From Mycobacterium paraffinicum (lineage in GTDB: Bacteria; Actinomycetota; Actinomycetes; Mycobacteriales; Mycobacteriaceae): a stretch of 38,770 nucleotides of DNA. Where the stretch lies: positions 1-38,770 of the forward strand of contig NZ_MPNT01000046.1 in the NCBI RefSeq assembly GCF_001907675.1, in the 5' to 3' direction. The first letter of the stretch is position 1. Each line of letters opens with the position of its first letter. The notes beneath the pieces were generated by a model. That model searched no databases and was not told where the DNA came from. It was given only the letters and a program-made list of their open reading frames with translations. A program made the position numbers and the translations under genes. Below are positions 7,190-16,114 of this stretch, in pieces.

Positions 7190-8593
7190 GTGACGCAATT
7201 GGTGCCGGGCGAAGAAGCCGACCGGAACGACAACGTGTTGATCGTGCACTGGCACGATCTGGGCCGCTACCTCGGCGTCTACGGCCACCCGGACGTCCAG
7301 AGCCCCCGGCTGGACCGCCTTGCCGCCGAGGGCATCCTGTTCACCAGGGCGCACGCCACGGCGCCGCTGTGCTCGCCGTCGCGCGGGTCGCTGTTCACCG
7401 GCCGCTACCCGCAGAGCAACGGCCTGATCGGCCTGGCCCATCACGGCTGGGAATACCGCAGCGGCGTGCGCACCCTCCCACAGATATTGACCGATGCCGG
7501 TTGGTACTCCGCGCTTTTCGGCATGCAGCACGAGACCTCCTACCCGCAGCGGCTGGGCTTCGACGAGTTCGACGTGTCGAACTCCTACTGCGAATACGTG
7601 GTGGACCGGGCCTCCGACTGGCTCCGCGACGGCACCGAAGACCTCGCGGGCCAACCGTTCCTGTTGACCGCCGGGTTCTTCGAGACGCACCGGCCGTATC
7701 CCCGGGACCGCTACCACCCGGCGGACAGCGCCGAGGTCGACCCGCCCGATTACCTGCCCGACACCCCCGAGGTGCGCGACGACCTGGCCAGCTTCTACGG
7801 GTCGATCGCGACGGCCGACGCGGCCGTCGGCCGCCTGCTGGACACGCTGGCCGAAACGGGACTGGACGCCAGCACCTGGGTGGTGTTCTTCACCGACCAC
7901 GGCCCGGCGTTTCCCCGCGCCAAGTCCACGCTCTACGACGCGGGAACCGGCATCGGCATGATCATCAGGCCGCCCACCGGCCGGGCCCTGCCGCCGCGGG
8001 TCTACGACGAGCTGTTCAGCGGCGTGGACCTGTTGCCGACGCTGCTGGGCCTGCTGGGGCTGGACATTCCGGCCGATGTCGAGGGGGTTTCGCACGCGCG
8101 CGCCCTCGTCGCGCCCGAGCCGCACACCGTGCCGGTCAGGGACCACGTGTACACGACGAAGACCTATCACGACTCGTTCGATCCCATTCGCGCGATCCGC
8201 ACCAAGGAATACAGCTACATCGAGAATTACGCGCGCCGCCCGCTGCTGGACCTGCCGCTGGACATCGAGGAAAGCCCGTCGGGGGCCGCGGTGGCGCCGT
8301 TCATCACGGGCCCACGCCCGGAGCGCGAGCTCTACGACCTGCGCGCCGACCCCGCCGAGACCACCAACCTGCTGGCCGGTGACGACCCCGACGCCGACGA
8401 GATCGCAGCCGATTTGGCTGTGCGGCTTCACGATTGGCGTCAGCGCACGGGTGACGTCATTCCGTCGGAGTTCGCCGGCACCCGCATCTCGGCCCGGTAC
8501 ACCGAGACCTATCTGCACATTCATCGAATGAAGCCGACGGCCCGGTCGGCGCTCGCCGTCGACCGCGGTATCGAGGAGCAGGCGAGCGGTTAG
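7190..8593 (+). CDS. type I sulfatase (Rv0296c-like)
   Basis: 467 residues from GTG 7190; a GTG at 7202 fits the ribosome site GGAGAGG (7184-7190) better and would remove four residues. The signature Cys61-x-Pro-Ser-Arg ([18 protein letters not shown]) is the site where Cys is converted to formylglycine in type I sulfatases. The metal-binding N-terminus ([15 protein letters not shown]) has His where many sulfatases have the second Asp of a DD pair. A second metal motif appears in [13 protein letters not shown]. No signal peptide is seen, so it is probably cytosolic. The sulfate ester cleaved is unknown. The Stf0-like sulfotransferase gene beside it in Mtb (Rv0295c) is absent here. It is convergent with the methyltransferase gene, with 4 bases of overlap. 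Confidence 0.9.
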   Translation: MTQLVPGEEADRNDNVLIVHWHDLGRYLGVYGHPDVQSPRLDRLAAEGILFTRAHATAPLCSPSRGSLFTGRYPQSNGLIGLAHHGWEYRSGVRTLPQILTDAGWYSALFGMQHETSYPQRLGFDEFDVSNSYCEYVVDRASDWLRDGTEDLAGQPFLLTAGFFETHRPYPRDRYHPADSAEVDPPDYLPDTPEVRDDLASFYGSIATADAAVGRLLDTLAETGLDASTWVVFFTDHGPAFPRAKSTLYDAGTGIGMIIRPPTGRALPPRVYDELFSGVDLLPTLLGLLGLDIPADVEGVSHARALVAPEPHTVPVRDHVYTTKTYHDSFDPIRAIRTKEYSYIENYARRPLLDLPLDIEESPSGAAVAPFITGPRPERELYDLRADPAETTNLLAGDDPDADEIAADLAVRLHDWRQRTGDVIPSEFAGTRISARYTETYLHIHRMKPTARSALAVDRGIEEQASG

Positions 8594-9375
8594 CCACCGG
8601 ACCGCCGGGAACCGCCGACCTCGGCGACGATGAACACCCGCCGGAACGGGAAGATGGTCGTTCCGTCGGCCCGGGGCGGGTAGGCGTCGTCCAGCAGTGG
8701 GATGAGTTCCTCGCGGAACCGTTCCCAGTCTTCGCCGTCGAGCCGCTCGCGCACCGGAACCAGCGCCGTCCCGGTGATCCATTCCAGCACCGGGTTCTCA
8801 CCGCTCAGCTGGTGCAGGTAGGTGGTCTCCCAGACGTCGACCCTGCACCCGGCGTCCAGCAGCAGGTTGGCGTACTGGATCGGCGGGTGCACGACCGCGC
8901 CGACGCGAAACGGTATGTCCCGCATCACCTTTGCGTACGGCTCCCGGCGGGCCAGGGTCCGCACCGTGGCGTGCGACGGCGTCTCGAAATTGCCGGGGAT
9001 CTGGACCGCGATCCACGACCCGGACGGTAGCTGGTCCACCCATCGGACCAGCAGGTCGGCGTGCTCGGGGACCCAGTGCAGGGCGGCGTTGCTGACCACG
9101 ACGTCGGTATCGGGCTTGGGCTTCCAGTCCCGCAGGTCGCCGATGACGGCGTCGATGCCGCGCTCCTTCGCGGCGGCGACCATCTCCGGCGAGCTGTCCA
9201 CCGCCTCGATCACCGCCTCCGGCCAGCGCCGGGACAGGTACTTGGTCAGGTGGCCGGGCCCGCAGCCGAGGTCGACCACCCGCCGGGGCCGGTCAGCTCC
9301 CACCCGGGACAGCAGGTCGTAGAAGGGCCGGCTGCGATGGTCCGCAAACGCCAGGTAGACATCGGGATCCCACAT
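8590..9375 (-). CDS. tam: trans-aconitate 2-methyltransferase-like enzyme (Rv0294-like)
   Basis: 261 residues from ATG 9375, chosen because a strong AGGAGGA site lies upstream and the length equals Mtb Rv0294. SAM-binding motif I is [15 protein letters not shown] (about residues 32-46), followed by the acidic [10 protein letters not shown] and the [12 protein letters not shown] strand. Tam enzymes methylate trans-aconitate, an aconitase inhibitor that arises spontaneously from cis-aconitate. The substrate here follows from similarity only. It is divergent from the hydrolase gene starting at 9500. Confidence 0.88.
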   Translation of the reverse strand: MWDPDVYLAFADHRSRPFYDLLSRVGADRPRRVVDLGCGPGHLTKYLSRRWPEAVIEAVDSSPEMVAAAKERGIDAVIGDLRDWKPKPDTDVVVSNAALHWVPEHADLLVRWVDQLPSGSWIAVQIPGNFETPSHATVRTLARREPYAKVMRDIPFRVGAVVHPPIQYANLLLDAGCRVDVWETTYLHQLSGENPVLEWITGTALVPVRERLDGEDWERFREELIPLLDDAYPPRADGTTIFPFRRVFIVAEVGGSRRSGG

Positions 9376-9499
9376 GTCGGTCCTCCTGATCAACGCGCCG
9401 CCGCCAGCCGGGGACATAGACAAACCGTATTACCGCACGGGACCCCGGCGCCGCCCAACGGGCCCCGGCGGCCGCGCGGGCCGGTTAGCATCGGCGTTC

Positions 9500-10693
9500 G
9501 TGGCGCCCGACACTTCGATTGAACCGCCCATTCCCGCTGCCTTCGAAGGCGCGGACGTTCCGACGGGCGACGGCGGATTACCCCCGAATTCCGCGCTGTC
9601 CCGCCGCCAGCGGATGGTAGTAGAGGGCTCGGCCGTCGGCGACCTGGCCCTGCGCACCTGGGTGTCATCGCTGCTCACCGCGACGGTGGCACCGGCCGTC
9701 GTCGCCGCTTCCCTGCGGCACGCCGCTGCCCGCGCAGAGCGCGCCAACCTGAGTTTCTACGCCGAGCTGGGCGCGCGGCGCGACCCGCAGGAGTCGTTTC
9801 CCGCGCCGACCGAGTCGCCGCGGGTCTCGTCGCGGCGGGCTAGCCCGCTGACCGAGTGGGTCGCGGGCGGCACGGTGGAAAACGTCGCGTTCCCAAGCAG
9901 CTTCGCGGCGATCAACCCGGCGATGCGCCGGCAATGGGCTTCCTGGAGATCCAACAACACTGTGCGCGCCCAGCACTGGCGCCACGATGACGGGCCGCGG
10001 CCCACGCTCTGTGTCATTCACGGCTTCATGGGGTCGTCATACCTGGCCAACGGGCGGTTCTTCGCGCTGCCATGGTATTACCGCGCCGGCTATGACGTCC
10101 TGTTGTACACCTTGCCCTTTCACGGTAAGCGAGCCGAAAGGCTCTCGCCGTTCAGCGGTTTCGGTTATTTCGCCGGTGGCCTGAGCGGGTTCGCCGAGGC
10201 AATGGCCCAGGCCGTGCACGACTTTCGTTCCGTCATCGACTATTTGCGCGACACCGGGGTCGACCGCATCGCGCTGACCGGCATATCGCTGGGTGGCTAC
10301 ACCTCGGCGCTGGTCGCCTCCGTCGACGACCGGCTCGAGGCCGTCATCCCCAACTGCCCCGTCGTCAGCCCGGCGACCCTGTTCGACGAATGGTTCCCGG
10401 CCAACAAGCTCGTGCGGCTGGGGCTGCGCCTGTCCCACATCAGCCCCGCGGAGTTATCCGACGGGCTCGCCTACCACTGCCCGCTGAACTACCGGCCGCT
10501 GCCGGCCAAGGACCGCCGGATGATCATCACCGGGCTCGGCGATCGGATGGCGCCACCGGATCATGCCGTCGCGTTGTGGGAACACTGGGATCGCTGTGCG
10601 CTGCACTGGTTTCCAGGCAGTCACGTCCTGCACGTGAGCCAGCTGGACTACCTGCGCCGGATGACCGCGTTCCTGCAGACAGTCATGTTCTAG
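9500..10693 (+). CDS. alpha/beta-hydrolase-fold protein, Rv0293c-like
   Basis: 397 residues from GTG 9500 (close to Mtb Rv0293c, ~400); an upstream start at 9374 would overlap the divergent tam start and encode a low-complexity Arg/Pro run. The features are an oxyanion-type HGFMGSS, a nucleophile elbow GISLGGYTS, a late Asp in GLGDRMAPPDHA and a final His in GSHVLHVSQ, so the triad Ser-Asp-His is intact. The N-terminal ~130 residues are helical and not part of the hydrolase core. The substrate is unknown. It is convergent with eccE3, with 11 bp of overlap. This position next to ESX-3 is kept in Mtb. Confidence 0.88.
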   Translation: MAPDTSIEPPIPAAFEGADVPTGDGGLPPNSALSRRQRMVVEGSAVGDLALRTWVSSLLTATVAPAVVAASLRHAAARAERANLSFYAELGARRDPQESFPAPTESPRVSSRRASPLTEWVAGGTVENVAFPSSFAAINPAMRRQWASWRSNNTVRAQHWRHDDGPRPTLCVIHGFMGSSYLANGRFFALPWYYRAGYDVLLYTLPFHGKRAERLSPFSGFGYFAGGLSGFAEAMAQAVHDFRSVIDYLRDTGVDRIALTGISLGGYTSALVASVDDRLEAVIPNCPVVSPATLFDEWFPANKLVRLGLRLSHISPAELSDGLAYHCPLNYRPLPAKDRRMIITGLGDRMAPPDHAVALWEHWDRCALHWFPGSHVLHVSQLDYLRRMTAFLQTVMF

Positions 10694-11672
10694 CGACCTC
10701 GGCGGCCGCAGCCTGGCGCACCGGGGTCGGCCAGTCCAGCTGCGCCAGCAAGCCCGTCGGCACCTCGGCGTGGCCGTCGAGCCGCCGGGTGGACAACAGG
10801 TCCAGCGCCTGCAGCGCCGGCCGGTGATTGCCGCGCTGCGGGATCAGGCCGGCCGGCGGGTCGATCCGCCCCGGCGCCGTGTCGGTCAGGAAGGCGCAGG
10901 CGGCCGCGACGGTGTGGTGCGTCCCGTCACCGGCGAACTCCAGCGCGGTGCACGTCTCGCGCGCGGGGTGCTCCCTGATCGCCGCGAGGGTCTCCGCAAG
11001 CCCCGCGTCGACCGGGATCTGGTATGCCGCAAGGTAATCCGAAGCCCCGCGCTGCACCCCGGACCAGCTCTCGCGGGCGTTGGAGGTGAGCAACCGCGGA
11101 ACGTCGTCGGGCGCGACGGCGGTGACGTCCCAGCCGAGCTCCCGCAGGTGGTCGGCCAGCCGGCGCGCCGCCACCTGCGCGGTCTCGTGCAGCGGGATGC
11201 GTGGCGAGCGCGCCCGCAGCGCGGCCAGGTTCTCGGTGGCCGAGATCGTGAGCCCGATCCACGTCTCGCGCCTGGATGGATCGGACGCGTTGTCCCGGTT
11301 GGTGATTCGGATCTTGTGCGCCCTAATGCCGTAGCGGTTCAGGTAGCGGGCGATCAACGGCAATGGCAACACGTCGGCGTCGCCACCCGGCGCCCCGACC
11401 CGCAGCAGCGCGGTCGTCGCCGTGGCCGAGTCGGGCTCGGCGGCGGCGCTCTGGCCACGCCCGATGATCGCCAGCCGGCGGCGCACCAGCGTGGTGAAAT
11501 ACAAACCGCGCCAGCAGCCGAAGAGGACGATGACCGCGGCGACGGCGATGCCGAGCACCCAGTAATCCCGGGGCGATCGCCAGGGGTAGGCCATCACCGC
11601 GGGCACGACGGCCAGCAGCGCCAGCGTGATTCGGCCGGGTCCTGGGGTGGGCATCCAGCGCTGCGGGCTCAC
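10683..11672 (-). CDS. eccE3: ESX-3 membrane-complex component EccE3
   Basis: 329 residues from GTG 11672, whose GTGA overlaps the mycP3 stop; Mtb EccE3 has about 331. Two N-terminal membrane helices (ITLALLAVVPAVMAY and YWVLGIAVAAVIVLFGCW) are followed by a soluble domain. EccE is the peripheral component that stabilises the EccB/C/D/E membrane complex of type VII secretion. It is the last gene of the operon, and its 3' end lies within the convergent hydrolase gene. Confidence 0.93.
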   Translation of the reverse strand: MSPQRWMPTPGPGRITLALLAVVPAVMAYPWRSPRDYWVLGIAVAAVIVLFGCWRGLYFTTLVRRRLAIIGRGQSAAAEPDSATATTALLRVGAPGGDADVLPLPLIARYLNRYGIRAHKIRITNRDNASDPSRRETWIGLTISATENLAALRARSPRIPLHETAQVAARRLADHLRELGWDVTAVAPDDVPRLLTSNARESWSGVQRGASDYLAAYQIPVDAGLAETLAAIREHPARETCTALEFAGDGTHHTVAAACAFLTDTAPGRIDPPAGLIPQRGNHRPALQALDLLSTRRLDGHAEVPTGLLAQLDWPTPVRQAAAAEVART

Positions 11673-13063
11673 GGGGTGGGGTCCTTTCGTCTGCGGGTGG
11701 TGGCGGCGGCGATCGCGCCCGCGACTGCGACGAGCACAGCCAGCGCGGCGGTTCCGGCCAGCGCGACGGTCCGCGGGGTGGTGTCCTTGGGCGCGGGCGC
11801 CGGCGGAACGGCGACGGGCTTGACCTGCGCGGCCGGAGGTTGGTTGCCGGCGGGCAGTTGCCAGGTCAGGGCAGCCACCGGGTCGACGCTGCCGGTGCCG
11901 ACGACGTTGGAGGGCGCCCGTGCGCCGTTGTGCGCGGTGGCGCTGATGCGATGGATGACCTGCGTGGCGTTGAGGTCGGGGTACTTGCTGCGAACCAACG
12001 CCGCGACGCCGGCGACGTAGCCGGCGGCATAGCTGGTCCCGCTGAGCGCGACCTGCTGCTGGTGTTCGTCGGGCAGCCCGTTGGCCAGGCCGCCGCCGTC
12101 GGCGTTGCTGACCGACACGATGCGTTCCCCGGGCGCCGCGATGCCCACCCACGGTCCGGCCATGGTGAATTTCGACGGCTGCCCGTCCGGCGTCAGGGAG
12201 GCCACCGACAGCACGTACGGCTGCCACACCGAGGGGATGGAGACCGAGGTGACACCCGCCCAGTTACGCGGGTCGTCCGGGCGGCTCAGGTCGGTGAGCG
12301 GGTTGGACTCGCAGGACGTCCCGCCGGCAACCGATCCGGTTGCTCCGGTGTTGCCCGCGGCGGCCACGATCACCGCGTCCTTGTCCACCGCCGCGTAGCG
12401 GATCGCCGCACCGAGCGCGGCCTGGTCGACCGGCCGGTCGGCGGGCAGACAGGTGAGCGTGGAGATGTCGATCACCCGGGCGCCGAGGTCGGCGGCATGC
12501 ACGATCGCACGACCCAGCGTCGTGACGTCCAGCGAGGCCCGGGCCATCAGTGGGTCCCCGCCGGGCGTCCGCGGCGAGAACTTGGCCGACGTCGTCCTGA
12601 TCGAGACGACCCGCGCCGCGGGCGCCACGCCCGAGAAGCCGTCGTCCCCGGGCTGGCCCGCGATGAGCCCGGCCACCAGGGTGCCGTGACCGTCGCAGTC
12701 GGTCAGCCCGTCGGTCGCCTCGACGAAGTCACCACCCGGGTCGACGTTGGGCAGGCGCGGACCCGGCCGCACCCCCGTGTCGAGCACCGCCACCAGCTGC
12801 CCCTCGCCGCGCGAGAATTGCCACGCCCCGGGCAGATTCAGCGTCGCCTGGCTGGGCGTGACGGCCGCGGGATCGCTGCCGGGGATGACCCCGGCGGCGG
12901 TGCAAGGGCCGCGTTGCTCCATCGGCTGCACGGCGCCCGGTGCCCCGCTGGGCGGCGGGACACCCGGATCCACCTTCGGCGCTTCGATGGCCATCGCCGA
13001 CGGAGACGTCCACAGCATGGCCGCCAAAGCCGCTGTGAGACAAGCCGATCCGGATCGAATCAT
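11669..13063 (-). CDS. mycP3: ESX-3 mycosin protease MycP3
   Basis: 464 residues from ATG 13063, sharing ATGA with the eccD3 stop; Mtb MycP3 is ~461. The order is a signal peptide (residues 1-25), an N-terminal extension rich in Pro/Gly, a subtilisin domain with Asp95 (AVLDTGV), His126 (DGHGTLVAG) and Ser344 (LSGTSYAAG), then a Pro-rich linker, one C-terminal membrane helix (VALAGTAALAVLVAVAGAI) and a basic tail. The catalytic triad is intact. Mycosins stabilise the ESX membrane complex and can process substrates outside the cytoplasm. Confidence 0.96.
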   Translation of the reverse strand: MIRSGSACLTAALAAMLWTSPSAMAIEAPKVDPGVPPPSGAPGAVQPMEQRGPCTAAGVIPGSDPAAVTPSQATLNLPGAWQFSRGEGQLVAVLDTGVRPGPRLPNVDPGGDFVEATDGLTDCDGHGTLVAGLIAGQPGDDGFSGVAPAARVVSIRTTSAKFSPRTPGGDPLMARASLDVTTLGRAIVHAADLGARVIDISTLTCLPADRPVDQAALGAAIRYAAVDKDAVIVAAAGNTGATGSVAGGTSCESNPLTDLSRPDDPRNWAGVTSVSIPSVWQPYVLSVASLTPDGQPSKFTMAGPWVGIAAPGERIVSVSNADGGGLANGLPDEHQQQVALSGTSYAAGYVAGVAALVRSKYPDLNATQVIHRISATAHNGARAPSNVVGTGSVDPVAALTWQLPAGNQPPAAQVKPVAVPPAPAPKDTTPRTVALAGTAALAVLVAVAGAIAAATTRRRKDPTP

Positions 13064-14523
13064 CGATTGAGTATCCAGGTGAAGATGCCGACCAGGAAGG
13101 CCATCACGGGGATGAGCGAGGCGTCGAGTCCGGCAGCGACGAAGCCCACCAGCCGACGCACCGGAAGCGAATAGCTCTCCGGCTCCGCGATCTGCGGGTT
13201 GAGCGCCACCACGACCCACACCAGGGCCAGCCCGACGAGCACCAGCGCCGCGCCCAGGGCGGCGGCGTAGCGTCCGGTCGCGGTGTAGAGCACCAGCAGC
13301 GCACCGGCGGTCAGGTAGGGCTGCGCCAGCAGCCACGCCTTGCACGCGGCCGAATCCCACACCCGGGCCCGCAGGACCGACGTCGCCGCGGTGGCGCCCA
13401 CCACATACCAGCCGGCGCCGCTGCACGCCTCGGGGCGCAGCGCGATCGACACCGAGCCCAGGACGCTGAGAATCACTGCGGCGGCAATGAATCCGTTCTG
13501 GTGGGCGTCGCCGATCCGCACCCGGCGCGGCAAGTCCTCCAGCACCCGCAGCGACGGCGCCGACGGGGTGGGGTCACCGGGCGCCGGGATCACCGGCAAC
13601 GGGAAGCGCGCCCACAGCGCGGAGAGCTGGGCCGCCTCGATGGTGACCAGCAGCGCCGCGACGATCAGGCCGCAACCGATGGCGGGCGGGCGCAGGTGCC
13701 AGAGCAGCTCAGCGCCCGCGGCCAGCAACACCCCGGCCCCCACCACCGCGGTCGCGGTGAAGAACCCGACGACGCGCTCACGCTCGGCGCTGGGCACCAT
13801 GAGCGCGATCAGCGACCACGCGGTGACCCCTGCCGCGGCGAGCATGATCTGCGCCGGCCCGAACCGTCCGGGCACCGCCAACGCCAGGGCGGCCCCGATG
13901 GGCACCAGCGCGGCGAACGAGCACGCCGTCGCGGTGCGCGGCGAGCGGGCCGCGGCCAGCAGCCCGACGATCGCGGTCAGGGCCGCGACCGCGCTGACGG
14001 CGACCAGCCCGGCCAGCGCGCCGGTGGTGACGCGGTAGGTGACGGCGAGCCCGGTGGCCAGGAATGCGACCGCGATCACCGCGGCCAGCGCCCCGCTCCG
14101 GATATGCGTTGCGCCCCAGGGCTTGCGCCGGGAGGTGGAGAAGATCATGGCCGCGTCGGCGATGTCCTCGACGATGCCGGGGGCCGCCTGGCCGACCGGC
14201 ACCGGCTGCAACGCCAGCAGGTCACCGTCGACGACCCCGACCGTGTCCAGGCTGGCGTCCAGGCTGAACGGCGCACCGCCGATGGGCGCGAGGCTCAGTT
14301 GGGTCGCGGCGCCGAGGTCGGCGGTGCCCCGGGCGGTGTCGTCGGATTCGCCGTTCGACACCGAAGGAATCACCAAACGCTGGACTGCGGGCAAGATCTC
14401 ACGCAGGGGCAGCTCGGCGGGCAACGCCATTTCCGTCAGCCTGCTGTCCGCGAGGATTGCCACGCGGACGATCGGCATGACGGCGCCGGACGTCACCGGA
14501 CCCTCGAAGGACGCTGGGGCCAT
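13060..14523 (-). CDS. eccD3: ESX-3 membrane channel component EccD3
   Basis: 487 residues from ATG 14523. Starting at the in-frame ATG 14478 (MPIVRVAILADS) gives 472 residues, the length I recall for Mtb EccD3, so the shorter form is quite possible. An N-terminal ubiquitin-like domain (PIVRVAILADSRLTEMALPAELP, about 90 residues) is followed by about 11 membrane helices. EccD forms the membrane vestibule of the type VII secretion complex. The gene starts 34 bases after espG3 and overlaps mycP3 by ATGA. Confidence 0.95.
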   Translation of the reverse strand: MAPASFEGPVTSGAVMPIVRVAILADSRLTEMALPAELPLREILPAVQRLVIPSVSNGESDDTARGTADLGAATQLSLAPIGGAPFSLDASLDTVGVVDGDLLALQPVPVGQAAPGIVEDIADAAMIFSTSRRKPWGATHIRSGALAAVIAVAFLATGLAVTYRVTTGALAGLVAVSAVAALTAIVGLLAAARSPRTATACSFAALVPIGAALALAVPGRFGPAQIMLAAAGVTAWSLIALMVPSAERERVVGFFTATAVVGAGVLLAAGAELLWHLRPPAIGCGLIVAALLVTIEAAQLSALWARFPLPVIPAPGDPTPSAPSLRVLEDLPRRVRIGDAHQNGFIAAAVILSVLGSVSIALRPEACSGAGWYVVGATAATSVLRARVWDSAACKAWLLAQPYLTAGALLVLYTATGRYAAALGAALVLVGLALVWVVVALNPQIAEPESYSLPVRRLVGFVAAGLDASLIPVMAFLVGIFTWILNR

Positions 14524-14557
14524 ACCTGAAACATCGTTGCTCTCTTTTCCGTTGGGG

Positions 14558-15427
14558 TTACGCGTGTTGCGCGGTGAAATCTCGGGCCAAGCGGTGGCCG
14601 GAGAACCATTCGGCCTCCGGCAGTAAAGCGGTCAGCTGTTCGATCGCGAGGGCGATCGCAAACGGTGTGCCGGGGGCGAATGTCGACACCCACTCCCCGT
14701 CGAACGCGCGGGACGGGCTCACCAGCACGCGGCCCGCGGCCGCGTCGACGATGCTCATCCCCACCTCGGTGGTGGCGTGCCGGCCGTCGCGGTGGCAGCC
14801 GGCGACGATCTCGACGTAGCTGCGCTGGCCGTTGAACACCGACTCCACCACCGACCGGGCCGACTGCGGGATGCCTAGGTAATCAACGACTTCGGCCAGC
14901 GAGGCGCCCGCACGCAGCCGCTCGTCGGCCCGGGCGCCGACCCGGGTCGGCAGGCTGAACTCGTCGAATCGAGCCGGCGGTTGCTGTGCCAACCCGACGC
15001 TCAGTACCGGGACCAGCGCCCGCGGGTCGTCGATGTCCATGGCGGTGAACGTGATCAGCTGCGCGCTGCGCAGCGCGACGACCGTCTTGGTGCTGGTGGC
15101 CGGCCGCTGTGCCACGATGCCGCGCAGCAACTCGCCGGTGCCGGTGTCCTTGGCGGGGCCCACGTAGCGCAGGTCGAGCCATCGCTCCGGGAAGCACACC
15201 ACTCTGATCCAGTCCGCCACCGCCGGATTGACGGTGCCGCTCTCCGATACCAGCCCCATTTGGGTCAGCTCGGCGCGCTGACGGTCGAGAAACGGCTGGC
15301 GTTGCGCGGCATCGGTGTAGGGCGAGGTGATCGCCAGCACCCACGGGAAGCTCCCCGCTCCAATGGTTTCCGCTATGAACCAGGCGTGATCGACCGTCAG
15401 CTCGACGGCGTTGGGCTCAGCGCTCAT
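14558..15427 (-). CDS. espG3: ESX-3 chaperone EspG3
   Basis: 289 residues from ATG 15427 ([28 protein letters not shown]), against ~295 for Mtb EspG3. The N-terminal pattern and its place after esxH identify it. EspG3 is a cytosolic chaperone that binds the tip of the PPE partner in the PE5-PPE4 dimer, keeps it soluble and directs it to the ESX-3 machine. In this window it may also serve the extra PPE encoded at 25.6-27.1 kb, whose N-terminal domain closely resembles PPE4. It starts 10 bases after the esxH stop, so co-translation is likely. Confidence 0.94.
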   Translation of the reverse strand: MSAEPNAVELTVDHAWFIAETIGAGSFPWVLAITSPYTDAAQRQPFLDRQRAELTQMGLVSESGTVNPAVADWIRVVCFPERWLDLRYVGPAKDTGTGELLRGIVAQRPATSTKTVVALRSAQLITFTAMDIDDPRALVPVLSVGLAQQPPARFDEFSLPTRVGARADERLRAGASLAEVVDYLGIPQSARSVVESVFNGQRSYVEIVAGCHRDGRHATTEVGMSIVDAAAGRVLVSPSRAFDGEWVSTFAPGTPFAIALAIEQLTALLPEAEWFSGHRLARDFTAQHA

Positions 15428-15437
15428 CTAACAAGAA

Positions 15438-15728
15438 CTAGCCGCCCCACTTGGCGGCTTCGGCCTGGTCTCGAGCGAGCATGGACGTGGTGTTGGCCTC
15501 GTGGGTGCTGGCCATCGACTCGTAGGCGCGCACCAGGCTTTCCATCGCCTGGTTCCACTGGGCCTGCCAAGCCTGGTAGGTCATACCGGTGTCGCCCTGC
15601 CACGCGTTGGACAGCGTGGCCTGCTCGCTGGCGATGTCCGAACCGAGCCCCTGCAGCGTGCCGGCATAGCCGGCCATGTCGGCGGCGTGGCTCAACATCG
15701 CCGGGTAGTTGTACATGATCTGGGACAT
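15438..15728 (-). CDS. esxH: ESX-3 substrate EsxH (TB10.4-like WXG100 protein)
   Basis: 96 residues, identical in length to Mtb EsxH and starting [21 protein letters not shown]. The WXG turn is NAWQGD (residues 41-46). EsxH pairs with EsxG as a four-helix bundle, is secreted by ESX-3 and is linked to iron and zinc uptake. From memory, Mtb EsxH binds zinc through His14, His70, His76 and Glu77. Here His14, His76 and Glu77 are kept but residue 70 is Glu ([13 protein letters not shown]). Confidence 0.97.
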   Translation of the reverse strand: MSQIMYNYPAMLSHAADMAGYAGTLQGLGSDIASEQATLSNAWQGDTGMTYQAWQAQWNQAMESLVRAYESMASTHEANTTSMLARDQAEAAKWGG

Positions 15729-15763
15729 CAGAAGTCCTTTCGCGGTCGTTGGCTGCTGTTGAT

Positions 15764-16057
15764 CTAGAAGGCGTTGTAGCCGGACGCGGCGGCGGCGTCC
15801 GCGGCCACGTAGGTTCCCGCGGCGTCGCCGAGATTGGCCTGGGCAATGTCGAGCAGGGTGTTGACCCGCGCGGCGGCCTCGACGAAGCGGGCGTGCGCGG
15901 CCTGGAACGCGGCCGAGGACTCGCCCTGATGGAACGCCTGCGCCGACATCGCTTCCTGCTCGGCCTGGCTGATGGTGCTGCGCATCAACGCCGCCTTGGC
16001 GCTGAAGGCCGACTGCGCGGCCACCAACTGCGGAATGTGAGCGTCCAACATACTCAT
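15764..16057 (-). CDS. esxG: ESX-3 substrate EsxG (WXG100-type partner of EsxH)
   Basis: 97 residues, the same as Mtb EsxG, starting [21 protein letters not shown]. It is a helix-turn-helix WXG100-like protein in which the WXG turn is replaced ([12 protein letters not shown]), as in EsxG proteins generally. The C-terminal YVAAD fits the YxxxD/E secretion motif. It forms the 1:1 complex with EsxH. A ribosome site (GAAAGGAAG) precedes the ATG, and esxH follows after 35 bases. Confidence 0.97.
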   Translation of the reverse strand: MSMLDAHIPQLVAAQSAFSAKAALMRSTISQAEQEAMSAQAFHQGESSAAFQAAHARFVEAAARVNTLLDIAQANLGDAAGTYVAADAAAASGYNAF

Positions 16058-16114
16058 GGTGCTTCCTTTCTCTGCGGTCTCATGGGGTTTCGGTAACTCG
16101 TCGGGCTGACTGCC

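Noticed and set aside
6725..8782. 685-codon open frame on the minus strand opposite bluB and the sulfatase
   Set aside because: It is antisense to two genes with clear catalytic motifs; its translation is Arg/Gly/Val-rich without domains, as expected from the open third frame of GC-rich coding DNA.
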